Source of the DNA: Nitratireductor sp. XY-223
GTDB lineage: Bacteria; Pseudomonadota; Alphaproteobacteria; Rhizobiales; Rhizobiaceae
DNA: 64,000 bases
Direction of reading: 5' to 3'
Assembly: GCF_004959855.1 (NCBI RefSeq)
Contig: NZ_SPNT01000005.1
Location: forward strand, 124,001 to 188,000
Position 1 is the first letter of the stretch; each line of letters begins with the position of its first letter. Positions 1 to 9,120 of the stretch are shown piece by piece. The position numbers were made by a program, and so were the translations under genes. The notes beneath the pieces are model-generated. The model was not told the origin of the DNA. It searched no databases and saw nothing but the letters and a program-made list of their open reading frames with translations.

Positions 1-340
1 CCGCGGTTTCACGGATCGCTTCGAGCTGTTCCAGCGTCGTGCAGCCGGGCTTGTCGGTCATCACGTCCTTGCCGGCACGCATGGACTCGATCGCGAGAGC
101 GGCCCGCCGCGCCGGGATGTCGGCGATCAGCACGAGATCGATTTCGGGGTCATCGAGCAGGATGCGGCGATCCTCGGCCCGGGGAATGTCCGGAAACCGC
201 TTGACGAAACCCTCGACCGGCTGCGGATTGCCCTTCGTCCACCAGCCCTTGCAGGTGCAGCCGAGCGCTAGCATGCCTGCGAGTTGGCCGTAGATGTGCC
301 GGTGGTCGACGCCGATGACGGCGAGTTTCAGATCGTGCAT
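1..340 (-). CDS. Gfo/Idh/MocA family oxidoreductase, partial (C-terminus outside window)
   Basis: The reading frame opens with MHDLKLAVIGVDHRHIYGQL and stays open to the window edge (about 113 codons). The N-terminus has a Rossmann-type beta strand (KLAVIGVDH), then ...DPEIDLVLIADIP and the AGKDVMTDKP segment, which in this family precedes the catalytic lysine region. A GAGG Shine-Dalgarno overlaps the stop of the gene before it, and the gap is 7 nt, so it is the distal gene of the sugar-import operon. The family catalyses NAD(P)-dependent oxidation or reduction of sugars and inositols; the exact substrate cannot be read here. It is a paralogue of the neighbouring oxidoreductase, not a duplicate. 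Confidence 0.8.
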   Translation of the reverse strand, partial: MHDLKLAVIGVDHRHIYGQLAGMLALGCTCKGWWTKGNPQPVEGFVKRFPDIPRAEDRRILLDDPEIDLVLIADIPARRAALAIESMRAGKDVMTDKPGCTTLEQLEAIRETA

Positions 341-347
341 CAAAACC

Positions 348-1387
348 TCAGTCAGGAGTGTTTGCGTTGACTTTAACGGCGCGCCCCTCGTGCGACGATT
401 GAATCAGGGCATCGATCAGATAGTGGACGCGCAGCGCATCGCGGCCCGTGACGGCCGGTTCGCGCCCGGATTTTGCCGCCGCGACGAAATCGCGGATGAG
501 ATCGCGGTGCCAATCGTGCGGAAACGCCATCGGATCGGCGCCGCCGCCGGTTCCGGCCGCCTCGCCGACGGTCTCGACACGGCCGTCACGCCAATTGAGG
601 GTCAGCGTGCCCGATTGCAGATGGGCGCTCGCCTCCTTGCAATCGATGGTGATCGATTCAGCGCCGCCCGGATAAGCGGCCGTGGTCGCCATGAGCGAAC
701 CCGCGGCGCCGTTCTCGAAGCGCATGCCGCCGGCGACGAAATCCTCCGCCTCCATGCTGTGAAACGGGGTCGTTACGGCGACGGCCTGGACCTCATTGAC
801 AGGGCCGGCGATGCTCAGCATCAGGTCGAGCGTGTGGATCGCCTGGCTGATGAGGACGCCGCCGCCGTCGCGCGCATAGGTGCCGCGTCCAGGCTCGTCG
901 TAATAGGCCTGCTCGCGCCACCAGGGCACCGATACCCGGACCAGACCGACGGCGCCCAGGACGCCGCTGTCGATCCGCTCCTTCAGGGCGATCGATGCCT
1001 GGCGGAAGCGGTGCTGGAAGACAATGCCGAGCCGGACGCCATTTTGCTCGCAGATTGTGACGATCTCCCGTGCCGCCAGGCTCGTCCGCTCCACGGGCTT
1101 TTCCATCAGGATGTGCTTGCCGGCTTCCGCAAACCGGCGCACGAGTTCGATCCGTTCGCTTGGCGGTGTGATCAGGATGACCGCGTTGAGCGTCGGGTCG
1201 TCGGCGAGCGTGTCCACTGATTCCGCACCCGGAAATCCGTATTCTTCGGCAAAGGCGGCGCGTTTTTCGGGGTTGCGCGAAAAGACGCCGCGCACTTCAA
1301 GCGACGGCCGGAGATCGACAAGCGCCCTGGCATGGGGCGCCGCCGCCATGCCCGTGCCGATGACGCCGATGCCGAATGGGTCATCGG

Positions 1388-1391
<4 letters not shown>
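348..1391 (-). CDS. Gfo/Idh/MocA family NAD(P)-dependent oxidoreductase
   Basis: This 347-residue protein has the usual length for the family. The N-terminal nucleotide-binding fold shows GVIGTGMAAAPHA near residues 8-20, and EKPVERT near 96-102 carries the conserved Lys-Pro of the active site. The C-terminal half is the alpha/beta substrate domain. It probably oxidises or epimerises the imported sugar or sugar acid in the cytoplasm. Its start overlaps the stop of the upstream ABC ATPase gene by 4 nt (ATGA), which indicates translational coupling. The substrate is inferred only from the operon, which includes mannonate dehydratase under a shared operator, so a uronic-acid derivative is likely. 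Confidence 0.85.
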
Positions 1392-2476
<1,085 letters not shown>

Positions 2477-2497
2477 TTGCCTTCCCTTTCCTCACCG

Positions 2498-3514
2498 CTA
2501 TCTGCTGCGTGCCATGGCGGCCTGGCTCGGCTCCGCGCGCTGCAGGCGCTGGGGCGGCAAGCCGCGCAATATCAGTTTTACATCGTCCAGCATCATGTCA
2601 CGGATGCGCGCGTAGGACGCCTCGAGCCCGCCCGCCAGATGCGCCGAGAACAGGATGTTACCGGCCCGACGCATCGGATCGCCGTCTGCAACAGGCTCCT
2701 GCGGGAACACATCGATGGCGGCGCGGAACCGGCCCTTCGACGCCATGTCGACGAAGCCGTCGAATGCGACAACTTCCGCGCGGGACGCAAGGACCACGCT
2801 GGCATCCCCTGGTATCAGGGCAAGCTTCGCCTCGTCGAGAAAGCCCTCGTTCTCGCTGGTGACGCCGGCGAGAATGAACAGAAACCGGCTTTCGGAAAGG
2901 ACGGCATCGAGCCCGACGGGCCGGACGTTCTGCGTTTCCAGGAACCGGTCCGAGAGCCACGGGTCATGCACCGAGATTCGACGGGTGAAGGGCCGCAGGA
3001 GCGGCACCAGCGTCCGGCCCAGATTGCCGTAGCCGATAAGCCCCACCGGAGCGTCAAAAAGGCTGTAGGCGGCGCCGTTGCCGGCGATGCCGTACTGCTC
3101 GCCGCCCTCGCGGAAGCGCCGGTCTGCCGCCGGCAGGCCGCGAGCCAGCGCGATCGCCTGGCACAGGCAGTACTCGGCCACAGCCGGCGCCATCGCCGGT
3201 GCCGCCGACAGCACGTGAATGCCGCGCCGCTGGGCCTCGGCATAGTCGATATTCGGCTCCCAGTTGGCCTTTACGTTGACAATTGCCTTGAGGTTCGGGG
3301 CCCGCTCGAGCCGCTCTTTCGGCATGGCCGTCTGGCCGACGATGATCGCGACCTCGCCGAGCACGCTTTCCACCAGATCGTCCGGCGCGCGCGCTCCGAA
3401 ATGGGTGACGAGGCGCGCCTCGCGCGCCAGTTCCTCGGCGACGTCCCCGGTGAAGACCATGGCCTCGGTGCGCGGATGGGGATCGAACAGGATCAGCGGC
3501 TTGCCGGGACTCAT
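2498..3514 (-). CDS. D-isomer-specific 2-hydroxyacid dehydrogenase
   Basis: This 338-residue NAD-dependent enzyme has VGLIGYGNLGRTLVPLL as its dinucleotide-binding loop. The catalytic trio of the family is visible: Arg in ASRAEVVAF, Glu in DVFPQEPV and His in FSAHLAGG. The family interconverts D-2-hydroxyacids and 2-keto acids; here it may act on a sugar acid from the imported substrate. I chose the ATG at 3514 because it overlaps the permease stop as ATGA. The frame stays open upstream to 3919, but that extension reads through the permease gene and has no protein-like character. A 2-hydroxyacid dehydrogenase inside a MalEFGK operon is unusual and suggests co-regulated catabolism. Confidence 0.87.
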   Translation of the reverse strand: MSPGKPLILFDPHPRTEAMVFTGDVAEELAREARLVTHFGARAPDDLVESVLGEVAIIVGQTAMPKERLERAPNLKAIVNVKANWEPNIDYAEAQRRGIHVLSAAPAMAPAVAEYCLCQAIALARGLPAADRRFREGGEQYGIAGNGAAYSLFDAPVGLIGYGNLGRTLVPLLRPFTRRISVHDPWLSDRFLETQNVRPVGLDAVLSESRFLFILAGVTSENEGFLDEAKLALIPGDASVVLASRAEVVAFDGFVDMASKGRFRAAIDVFPQEPVADGDPMRRAGNILFSAHLAGGLEASYARIRDMMLDDVKLILRGLPPQRLQRAEPSQAAMARSR

Positions 3515-4587
3515 TTCATACCCGTCGAAGCAATGCCGGTGGTGATGAAGCGCTGCAGGAAGGCAAAGACGAGCGCCACCGGAATGAGCGTGACGACGGT
3601 CATCGCCAGCACGTAGTGCCACTGCACGTCGAGCTCGCCCTGGAAGGCGTTGAGGCCGATCTGCAGCGTATAGACCTCGCTGCGGTTGAGAACGACCAGC
3701 GGCCACAGAAAATCGTTCCAGCGCCACATCACGGAGAAGATCGCCAGCACGGCAATCGCCGGCAACGAGAGCGGCAGGACAATGCGCCAGTAGATCGCCC
3801 ACTCGCTGGCCTTGTCCATGCGCGCCGCCTCGATGAGGTCGCGCGGCAGGGTCAGCATGTACTGGCGCAGCAGGAACACGCCGGTCGGCGTCGCGGCGCC
3901 CGGCAGGATGACCGCCCACAGCGTGTTGACCATATTGAGCTGGGTGACGACCAGATAGGCCGGAACCAGGATGATGGTGATCGGGATCATCAGCGTGCCG
4001 ATGACGAACAGCATGACGGCGTTGCGGCCCTTGAACTCGTAGATGGCCAGCCCGAAGGCGGCCATGGAGTTGATCAGCAGCGTGATCAGCGTCGCGACCA
4101 CCGTCACGATAACGGAATTGTTGAGATAGGTCAGGAAGTTGAAGCGCTCGAGCGGCTTGGTGTAGTTCTCCCAGGCAACGCGGAACTCGCGGATCGGCTC
4201 GCGGCTGGCGATCGGCACCCTTATCGAGGTTTCCGGATCGTTCGGATCGACCATCTGGGCAATGATGCCGATGCGGCGGATCTGCGCCAGTTCACGCACG
4301 GTCCCGTCTTCCATCGTCACCTTGTAGAGCGGCAGCGGCTTGTCGTGGCCGTCGACCTCCACCTCAATCTGGCCAAGCGGCAGCAGGGTCGGCGGAAACT
4401 CCAGCAGGCCCGCCGGCGTCTTGAAGGAGGACAGCGCCAGCCACAGGACCGGTCCGAACATCAGGCACACACCGAATGCGAGATAGACATAGGTGAAGAC
4501 GTCGGTCCAGTGCCAGGAAGCACCGCCTCGACGGGCCGTCAGCAAGCCGGCGATCGAGCGTCCAGATGCGGTCTGAGCGTCAGCCAT
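3511..4587 (-). CDS. Carbohydrate ABC transporter permease (MalG type)
   Basis: The 358-residue inner-membrane protein has an N-terminal TM segment (about 28-53) and five further helices between about 155 and 350. The EAA-loop signature is seen as LIEAARMDKASEWAIYWRIVLPL. It is longer than a typical MalG (about 280 residues) because an extracytoplasmic insertion follows TM1 (about 60-140, rich in charged and beta-like sequence such as IEVEVDGHDKPLPLYKVTMED). It pairs with the MalF-type permease encoded immediately before it, with a 1-nt gap. The insertion may contact the binding protein or substrate; that is inference. Confidence 0.9.
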   Translation of the reverse strand: MADAQTASGRSIAGLLTARRGGASWHWTDVFTYVYLAFGVCLMFGPVLWLALSSFKTPAGLLEFPPTLLPLGQIEVEVDGHDKPLPLYKVTMEDGTVRELAQIRRIGIIAQMVDPNDPETSIRVPIASREPIREFRVAWENYTKPLERFNFLTYLNNSVIVTVVATLITLLINSMAAFGLAIYEFKGRNAVMLFVIGTLMIPITIILVPAYLVVTQLNMVNTLWAVILPGAATPTGVFLLRQYMLTLPRDLIEAARMDKASEWAIYWRIVLPLSLPAIAVLAIFSVMWRWNDFLWPLVVLNRSEVYTLQIGLNAFQGELDVQWHYVLAMTVVTLIPVALVFAFLQRFITTGIASTGMK

Positions 4588-4588
4588 G

Positions 4589-5620
4589 TCAGCCGTCCTC
4601 CTTGCGCCGCGTCACCGCGAGCTGCACCAGCGTCAGGACAAAGAGCACCACCCCGAGCACCACGGACGCCGCGGCGGCCAGCCCGAAATTCTGCACCTGG
4701 TTGGCGAAACCGGTGGTGTAGATGTATTGGACGATGAACTGCGTCGCCGTGCCGGGTCCGCCGCCGGTCAGGACGAAGACCTCGTCGAAGATCTGCACCG
4801 CCTTGATGAGCGCAAGGACAATGACGACGAGAAGATTGGGCCACAGCAGCGGCAGGGTGATGCGCCAGAACACGCGCTCGCGCTTGGTGCCGTCCATTTC
4901 CGCCGCTTCATAGAGATCGGGCGGGATCGCCTGCAGCCCGGCCAGCAAAATGAGCGTGTAGAAGCCCATATGGGCCCAGATCGAAACGAAGATCGCCCAG
5001 AACATCGACCAGGTCGGATCGACGAAAAACAGGATGCGCTCGAAGCCGATCGAGGTAAGGCCCGCATTGAGCACGCCGTCACGCAGGAGGATCCATTTCC
5101 AGATCAGGGCGACGACGACCGGCGACAGCAGGACCGGGAAGAAGAATGCGGCGCGGAAGAAGCCGCGGCCGCGGATCTCGCGATTGAGGATCAGGGCCGT
5201 CACGAGCGAGAACAGCACCATGAAGGCAACCTGGAAGAATACGAAGGTTATTGTGTTGTAGATGCCGCGCCAGAACCGGTCCTCGCGGCAGCTCTGTGGA
5301 TCCAGGTAGCTGCCGCAATCGGCGAGGTAGGAATATTGCTCGCCGCCGACATAGGGCCGCTCGTTCAGGAAAAGTTCGTCGCCGCCGGTGACCGAGAACG
5401 CGAAATTGATGATCAGCGGCACGATGACGAATATGCCGAAGAAGGCGAGGTTCGGCAGCAGGAAAATATAGGGCATGCGGCCAATGCCGAGGATGCGCTG
5501 CAGCGCCCTGAACGGTGTCTCGAGCAGTCCGAACAGCACGCGCATCGGCCATGCTGCGACCGCGTTGAATCGTTCGCCGAACGTCGGATTGTCAATTTCG
5601 GCCGGAGATTGATGCGCCAT
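4589..5620 (-). CDS. Carbohydrate ABC transporter permease (MalF type)
   Basis: The protein has 343 residues from the ATG at 5620 (MAHQSPAEIDN...). It has six or seven predicted TM helices, and the EAA motif appears as DLYEAAEMDGTKRERVFWRITLPLL split around a Gly-containing loop. There is an extracytoplasmic insertion after the second helix with two cysteines (SYLADCGSYLDPQSCRED) that could form a disulfide. A GTG at 5698 would add 26 residues, but it would put the intergenic hairpin inside the coding region, so the ATG is preferred; neither has a strong Shine-Dalgarno. It forms the heterodimeric channel with the MalG-type partner. Confidence 0.88.
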   Translation of the reverse strand: MAHQSPAEIDNPTFGERFNAVAAWPMRVLFGLLETPFRALQRILGIGRMPYIFLLPNLAFFGIFVIVPLIINFAFSVTGGDELFLNERPYVGGEQYSYLADCGSYLDPQSCREDRFWRGIYNTITFVFFQVAFMVLFSLVTALILNREIRGRGFFRAAFFFPVLLSPVVVALIWKWILLRDGVLNAGLTSIGFERILFFVDPTWSMFWAIFVSIWAHMGFYTLILLAGLQAIPPDLYEAAEMDGTKRERVFWRITLPLLWPNLLVVIVLALIKAVQIFDEVFVLTGGGPGTATQFIVQYIYTTGFANQVQNFGLAAAASVVLGVVLFVLTLVQLAVTRRKEDG

Positions 5621-5653
5621 GGGACTTGTTCGGAACCGTTGGTATTCTCTTGC

Positions 5654-5682
5654 CTCCGGGCGCCTGGAGGATGCGCCCGGAG
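5654..5682 (-). promoter_or_regulatory. Intergenic hairpin between binding-protein and permease genes
   Basis: A perfect 10-bp inverted repeat, CTCCGGGCGC (5654-5663) and GCGCCCGGAG (5673-5682), has a 9-nt loop. It lies in the 92-nt gap after the solute-binding protein stop. There is no downstream T-run, so it is not a classical terminator. Such structures after binding-protein genes are known in MalE-type operons to stabilise the upstream message and lower permease expression; that role is inferred here. Confidence 0.65.
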
Positions 5683-5712
5683 TGCATTGTTCGATCACAT
5701 ATTACACAGTGA

Positions 5713-6999
5713 TCAGCCGCCGCGTTCCTTTTCGGCGATCTGCTGCTCGACATCCTGGGTCATGCGGTCATAGGCCTCGTCAAGTGTCAGCTCGCCGACA
5801 ATCGCCTCGCCGAGGCGCGAGATCAGCGCGTTGAACATGACGCGGTTGTAGACGTAACCCTGCAGATCGAAGGCGGTCGGGGAAATGCCCGGCACCGCCG
5901 CAGCGAAGGTCTCGAGCGCATGCTTGGCGCGCGGATCGTCCGTGTGGAACTCGACGCCGTTGGCGGCAAGGCCGAGATGGCCCGGAATGAACAGCGTCTT
6001 GCCGTAGAACTCGTTGAGAACCTCCTCGCTGGAAAGGAAGTCCATCAGCTTGCCGACTTCCTCCGGATGCTCGGATGTCTTCAACGCCACGAGCGCTGCA
6101 CCGCCAGGCATGCCTGTGCAGGCCGCCGGACCGCAGGGCGCCGGAACCGCCCACCAGTCGAAGGCGTCGCCGATCTTGTCGGCGAATTGCGGAATCTGCC
6201 AGGAGCCGCTCATATACATGGCGACCTGGGCGTTGGCGAAGTCTTCGTTGGCGCCGAGATACTGGGAACCCGACACGGAACCCCAGAGCTCCTTGGGCAT
6301 GGTGCCGTCCTGGTGCCAGTCATAGAGCTTGCCGGCCATGGTTTTCAGCCCGTCGTCCACCAGTGCCGGATTGCCGTCGGCGTCAAACATCTTGGCGCCC
6401 ATCGAGATCGCCGGCCCGGACACGCGGTGGCCCGAGCGGTCCCACGCCATCGGGATCGGAATCTCCAGCTTGTCCGCCACCTCGCGAACCGCCACGGCCC
6501 AGTCGTCCCAGGTCGCGCCGTCGCCCGGCAGTTCGACCCCGGCCTGCTCGAAAAGCGTCTTGTTGACATAAGGCCCGGTCACCGTGAGCTGAGTCATGAA
6601 GCCGGAAATGGCACTGTCGTCGCCCGGCTGGCGCAGCCACTTGAGGAACGGGCCGAAATTGGTTTCCCAATAGGCCGGATCGGAGACATGCGGACGCAGG
6701 TCCAGGTAGTGCTCGGACAGACCGCCAAGGTCGGTCACGCGAGCCATATCAGGCCCCTCGCCCGCCGCGAGCTGCACCGGCAGACTTTCCAGAATGGCTT
6801 TGTAGGGAACGACGTCGAGGGTGACCTTCACATCCGGATTGACGGCCTCGTAGCGGTCGAGGATGCCGCGCATGACCTCGCCCTCATTGCCGTCATTGTA
6901 CCAGGTTATGCGCAGTTCGGTTTCAGCCAGCGCCGTGCCGACCATCAGCCCCATGGCCGCGGTGCCGAGCACAAGAAGTCTGTTCAGTCTGCTGATCAT
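5713..6999 (-). CDS. Carbohydrate ABC transporter periplasmic solute-binding protein (family 1, MalE/UgpB-like)
   Basis: The 428-residue precursor has a Sec signal peptide (MISRLNRLLVLGTAAMGLMV then ...GTALA-ET, cleavage near residue 25). The mature protein shows the family-1 binding-protein pattern, with ELRITWYNDGNEGEVMRGIL at the start and FLSSEEVLNEFYGKT near the C-terminus. A strong GGGAGG Shine-Dalgarno precedes the ATG at 6999. The 16-bp near-palindrome at 7020-7035 sits just upstream, where a promoter operator is expected. It is the first gene of the importer operon, directly after the repressor gene. The ligand is unknown; a uronate or uronoside is likely from context. Confidence 0.9.
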   Translation of the reverse strand: MISRLNRLLVLGTAAMGLMVGTALAETELRITWYNDGNEGEVMRGILDRYEAVNPDVKVTLDVVPYKAILESLPVQLAAGEGPDMARVTDLGGLSEHYLDLRPHVSDPAYWETNFGPFLKWLRQPGDDSAISGFMTQLTVTGPYVNKTLFEQAGVELPGDGATWDDWAVAVREVADKLEIPIPMAWDRSGHRVSGPAISMGAKMFDADGNPALVDDGLKTMAGKLYDWHQDGTMPKELWGSVSGSQYLGANEDFANAQVAMYMSGSWQIPQFADKIGDAFDWWAVPAPCGPAACTGMPGGAALVALKTSEHPEEVGKLMDFLSSEEVLNEFYGKTLFIPGHLGLAANGVEFHTDDPRAKHALETFAAAVPGISPTAFDLQGYVYNRVMFNALISRLGEAIVGELTLDEAYDRMTQDVEQQIAEKERGG

Positions 7000-7019
7000 T
7001 TTGATTACCTCCCAATTGC

Positions 7020-7035
7020 TACTTGTATACTAGTA
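7020..7035. promoter_or_regulatory. GntR-type operator upstream of the binding-protein gene
   Basis: TACTTGTATACTAGTA is a near-perfect palindrome centred on GTATAC, 20 nt upstream of the binding-protein ATG. Its exact reverse complement recurs at 9065-9080. Palindromes with a GTATAC core are typical sites of FCD-type GntR regulators, and such a regulator is encoded at 7072-7779. The assignment of the regulator to the site is inference from proximity and duplication. Confidence 0.75.
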
Positions 7036-7071
7036 AACATCACCTGCCTGAGCAAGTTAAATTCTCCCGGT

Positions 7072-7779
7072 TCAGGATTCCGGCGCGCCCGTTTCCAGGG
7101 TTTCGAGAGCAGAATTCACGTGATCGCGCATCACCGCCGCCGCATCGCCCGCGTCACCGCGGCGGATGGCCTCGAGAAGCTGGACATGATCATCGTAGGC
7201 GCGCATGGACCGGCCACTGATCGACGACATGAGGTGCAGCCGCTGGCGGTCTATATGGGCCTTGACCGACTGAACCATCTGCCAGGCCTTGGGCACATCC
7301 GCCATCTGCGCGAGCATCCGGTGAAACTCCTCGTCATAGCGGAAGAACGTCAGGTAATCGTCGCGCTCGCCGGCCGCTTTCTGCGCGGCGAGAACCGGCG
7401 CCAGGGCGGCCTCGTCGATCCCCGTCTCGGCCAGCCGGCGCGCCACGGCCGCCTCGATCGCCGCGCGGATGAAGATCGCCTCGCGAACCCGGGCGGCGTC
7501 ATGCGGGGCGACGACGGAACCCACCTGCGGCTTGACGATGATCAGCCCTTCGCCGGCAAGGTCCTGGATGGCGGCGCGCAACGGTGTGCGGCTGATGTCG
7601 CAGATGCGTGCCACCTCCTTCTCGCTGAGCGCCGTCCCCGGCGGAAAGCGGTTGTCGATAATGCGGCTTCGCAGGGCTTCGTAAATCTGCGGGCCGATGG
7701 AGCGCGTGCGGTCGATGACAACGCCCTTCAAGGCCGCCTGGACATCGAAGGCGGAGGCTTCAGGAGTCAAGCGCGGCAT
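7072..7779 (-). CDS. GntR family transcriptional regulator (FCD/FadR subfamily)
   Basis: From the ATG at 7779 the protein has 235 residues. An N-terminal winged helix (about 20-90; PPGTALSEKEVARICDISRTPLR) is followed by an all-helical FCD effector domain (about 95-225), with conserved Arg and His residues such as REAIFIRAAIE and FRYDEEFHRML. The start is set by a strong AGGAGG 6 nt upstream. It overlaps the end of uxuA by 20 nt, so the two genes are co-transcribed. It probably represses the importer and catabolic genes and responds to a sugar acid, as UxuR/ExuR-like regulators do. Its likely operators are at 7020-7035 and 9065-9080. Confidence 0.88.
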   Translation of the reverse strand: MPRLTPEASAFDVQAALKGVVIDRTRSIGPQIYEALRSRIIDNRFPPGTALSEKEVARICDISRTPLRAAIQDLAGEGLIIVKPQVGSVVAPHDAARVREAIFIRAAIEAAVARRLAETGIDEAALAPVLAAQKAAGERDDYLTFFRYDEEFHRMLAQMADVPKAWQMVQSVKAHIDRQRLHLMSSISGRSMRAYDDHVQLLEAIRRGDAGDAAAVMRDHVNSALETLETGAPES

Positions 7780-9040
7780 GAAGCGCCTCCTGCCTGCCGC
7801 CCGCCGAAAATCCATCCGTCGTCCGCCCGTCTGCCGCCTGCTGCGCATAGGTCAGCCCGTGGATGACGCCGCGCAGTTCCGCCAGTCCCTTGAGCCGGCC
7901 GATCGCCGGATATCCGGGCTGCGCGCCGCGTTGCAGGTCGTCGAGTATGTCCTGGCCGTGGTCCGGTCGCATCGGGATCCGGTGATCGGAGCGGCCCTCT
8001 TCGCGGCGGCGCCTTTCCTCGGCAAGAAGCCCGGAAATCACGGCGACCATGTCGGTATCGCCGGCCAGGTGTTCGTCCTCGAAAAAGGAGCACGGAACAC
8101 CGTCGGTCTCGCGCGTGACGTTGCGCAGATGCACGAAGTGGATGCGGCGGGCGAACTCCGCCACCATGGCCGCGATGTCGTTGTCGGGACGCGCACCGAG
8201 CGAGCCGGTGCAGAAGGTCAGCCCCGCGGCGGGGCTGTCGACGGCGGACAGCAGGGTGCGGAAGTCCCTGGCGGTCGACATCACCCTCGGCAGGCCGAGG
8301 AGCGGGAACGGCGGATCGTCCGGATGGCAGCATAGGCGCATGTCGAGGCGTTCCGCCTGCGGCACGATCTCGGACAGGAAATCGATGTGGGTGCGGCGCA
8401 ACCGCTCCGCGTCGATGGACGCGTAGTCGGCCAGCCGCTCGCGCAGGCTATCGAGCGTCCAGTGCTCGGCCGCGCCCGGCAGGCCGGCAGTCACGTTTGC
8501 CGCCAGGCGTCGTTTCTGCGCCTCGGTCATCACCGAAAAGCGCCGTTCCGCCAGTTTCCGCAGCGTTTCCGTGTAGTCGTTTTCGGCCCCGGAACGGCTG
8601 AGAATATGAAGGTCGAAGGCGGTGAAGTCGACCAGATCGAAGCGCATGGACGTTCCGCCATGCGCCATCGGTGCGGCGAGATCCGTGCGGGTCCAGTCAA
8701 GCACCGGCATGAAATTGTAGCAGACGGTGCGAATGCCGGCTTCCGCGAGATTTGCCAGGCTGGTGCGGTAACGTTCGATATCGCCGCGCCAGTCGCCCGA
8801 CATCGTCTTGATCGCTTCGGAAACGGGCAGGCTCTCGACGACCTCCCATGAAAGACCGGTGGCGGTGCCGTCAGGGTGGGTCGCCACTTCCCGCTGGCGG
8901 GCGGCGATGTCCGCGGCTGGCCATTCAGTGCCCGGAGGAAGGTGGTGCAAGGCCGTGACGATGGCTTCGGCGCCGGCCTGGCGCGCATCGCCGATGGTCA
9001 CCCTGTCGACCGGTCCGAACCAACGCCACGTCTGCCTCAT
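7760..9040 (-). CDS. uxuA: D-mannonate dehydratase
   Basis: UxuA converts D-mannonate to 2-keto-3-deoxy-D-gluconate in hexuronate catabolism. The 426-residue protein begins MRQTWRWFGPVDRVTIGDAR, followed by VVESLPVSEAIK and YNFMPVLDWTRTDL, all hallmark UxuA segments, and later CCHPDDPP and FVHLRN metal/substrate motifs. The ATG at 9040 has GGGAGATTGAA before it; the frame is open to 9127, but that extension crosses the operator. It is slightly longer than the E. coli enzyme (about 394). It is the promoter-proximal gene of a uxuA-gntR unit, divergent from the alpha/beta hydrolase. A uronate isomerase and KDG kinase are not seen in the window. Confidence 0.93.
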   Translation of the reverse strand: MRQTWRWFGPVDRVTIGDARQAGAEAIVTALHHLPPGTEWPAADIAARQREVATHPDGTATGLSWEVVESLPVSEAIKTMSGDWRGDIERYRTSLANLAEAGIRTVCYNFMPVLDWTRTDLAAPMAHGGTSMRFDLVDFTAFDLHILSRSGAENDYTETLRKLAERRFSVMTEAQKRRLAANVTAGLPGAAEHWTLDSLRERLADYASIDAERLRRTHIDFLSEIVPQAERLDMRLCCHPDDPPFPLLGLPRVMSTARDFRTLLSAVDSPAAGLTFCTGSLGARPDNDIAAMVAEFARRIHFVHLRNVTRETDGVPCSFFEDEHLAGDTDMVAVISGLLAEERRRREEGRSDHRIPMRPDHGQDILDDLQRGAQPGYPAIGRLKGLAELRGVIHGLTYAQQAADGRTTDGFSAGGRQEALHAALDS

Positions 9041-9064
9041 TTCAATCTCCCAATGGGAGACATA

Positions 9065-9080
9065 TACTAGTATACAAGTA
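9065..9080. promoter_or_regulatory. GntR-type operator between uxuA and the alpha/beta hydrolase gene
   Basis: TACTAGTATACAAGTA is the exact reverse complement of the site at 7020-7035. It lies 24 nt before the uxuA ATG and about 40 nt before the divergent hydrolase start, so one bound dimer could control both promoters. Confidence 0.75.
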
Positions 9081-9120
9081 AGCGGGCAAGCCTGATATGG
9101 TTCCGGGGGAGACAATAGCT

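Noticed and set aside
3515-3919. N-terminal extension of the 2-hydroxyacid dehydrogenase frame
   Set aside because: It reads through the permease gene in another frame and is Arg/His-rich; the ATG at 3514 overlaps the permease stop as expected for coupled genes.
5920-7866. A 648-codon plus-strand frame opposite the binding protein and GntR genes
   Set aside because: Antisense shadow; it runs over the operator and two genes with recognised domains.
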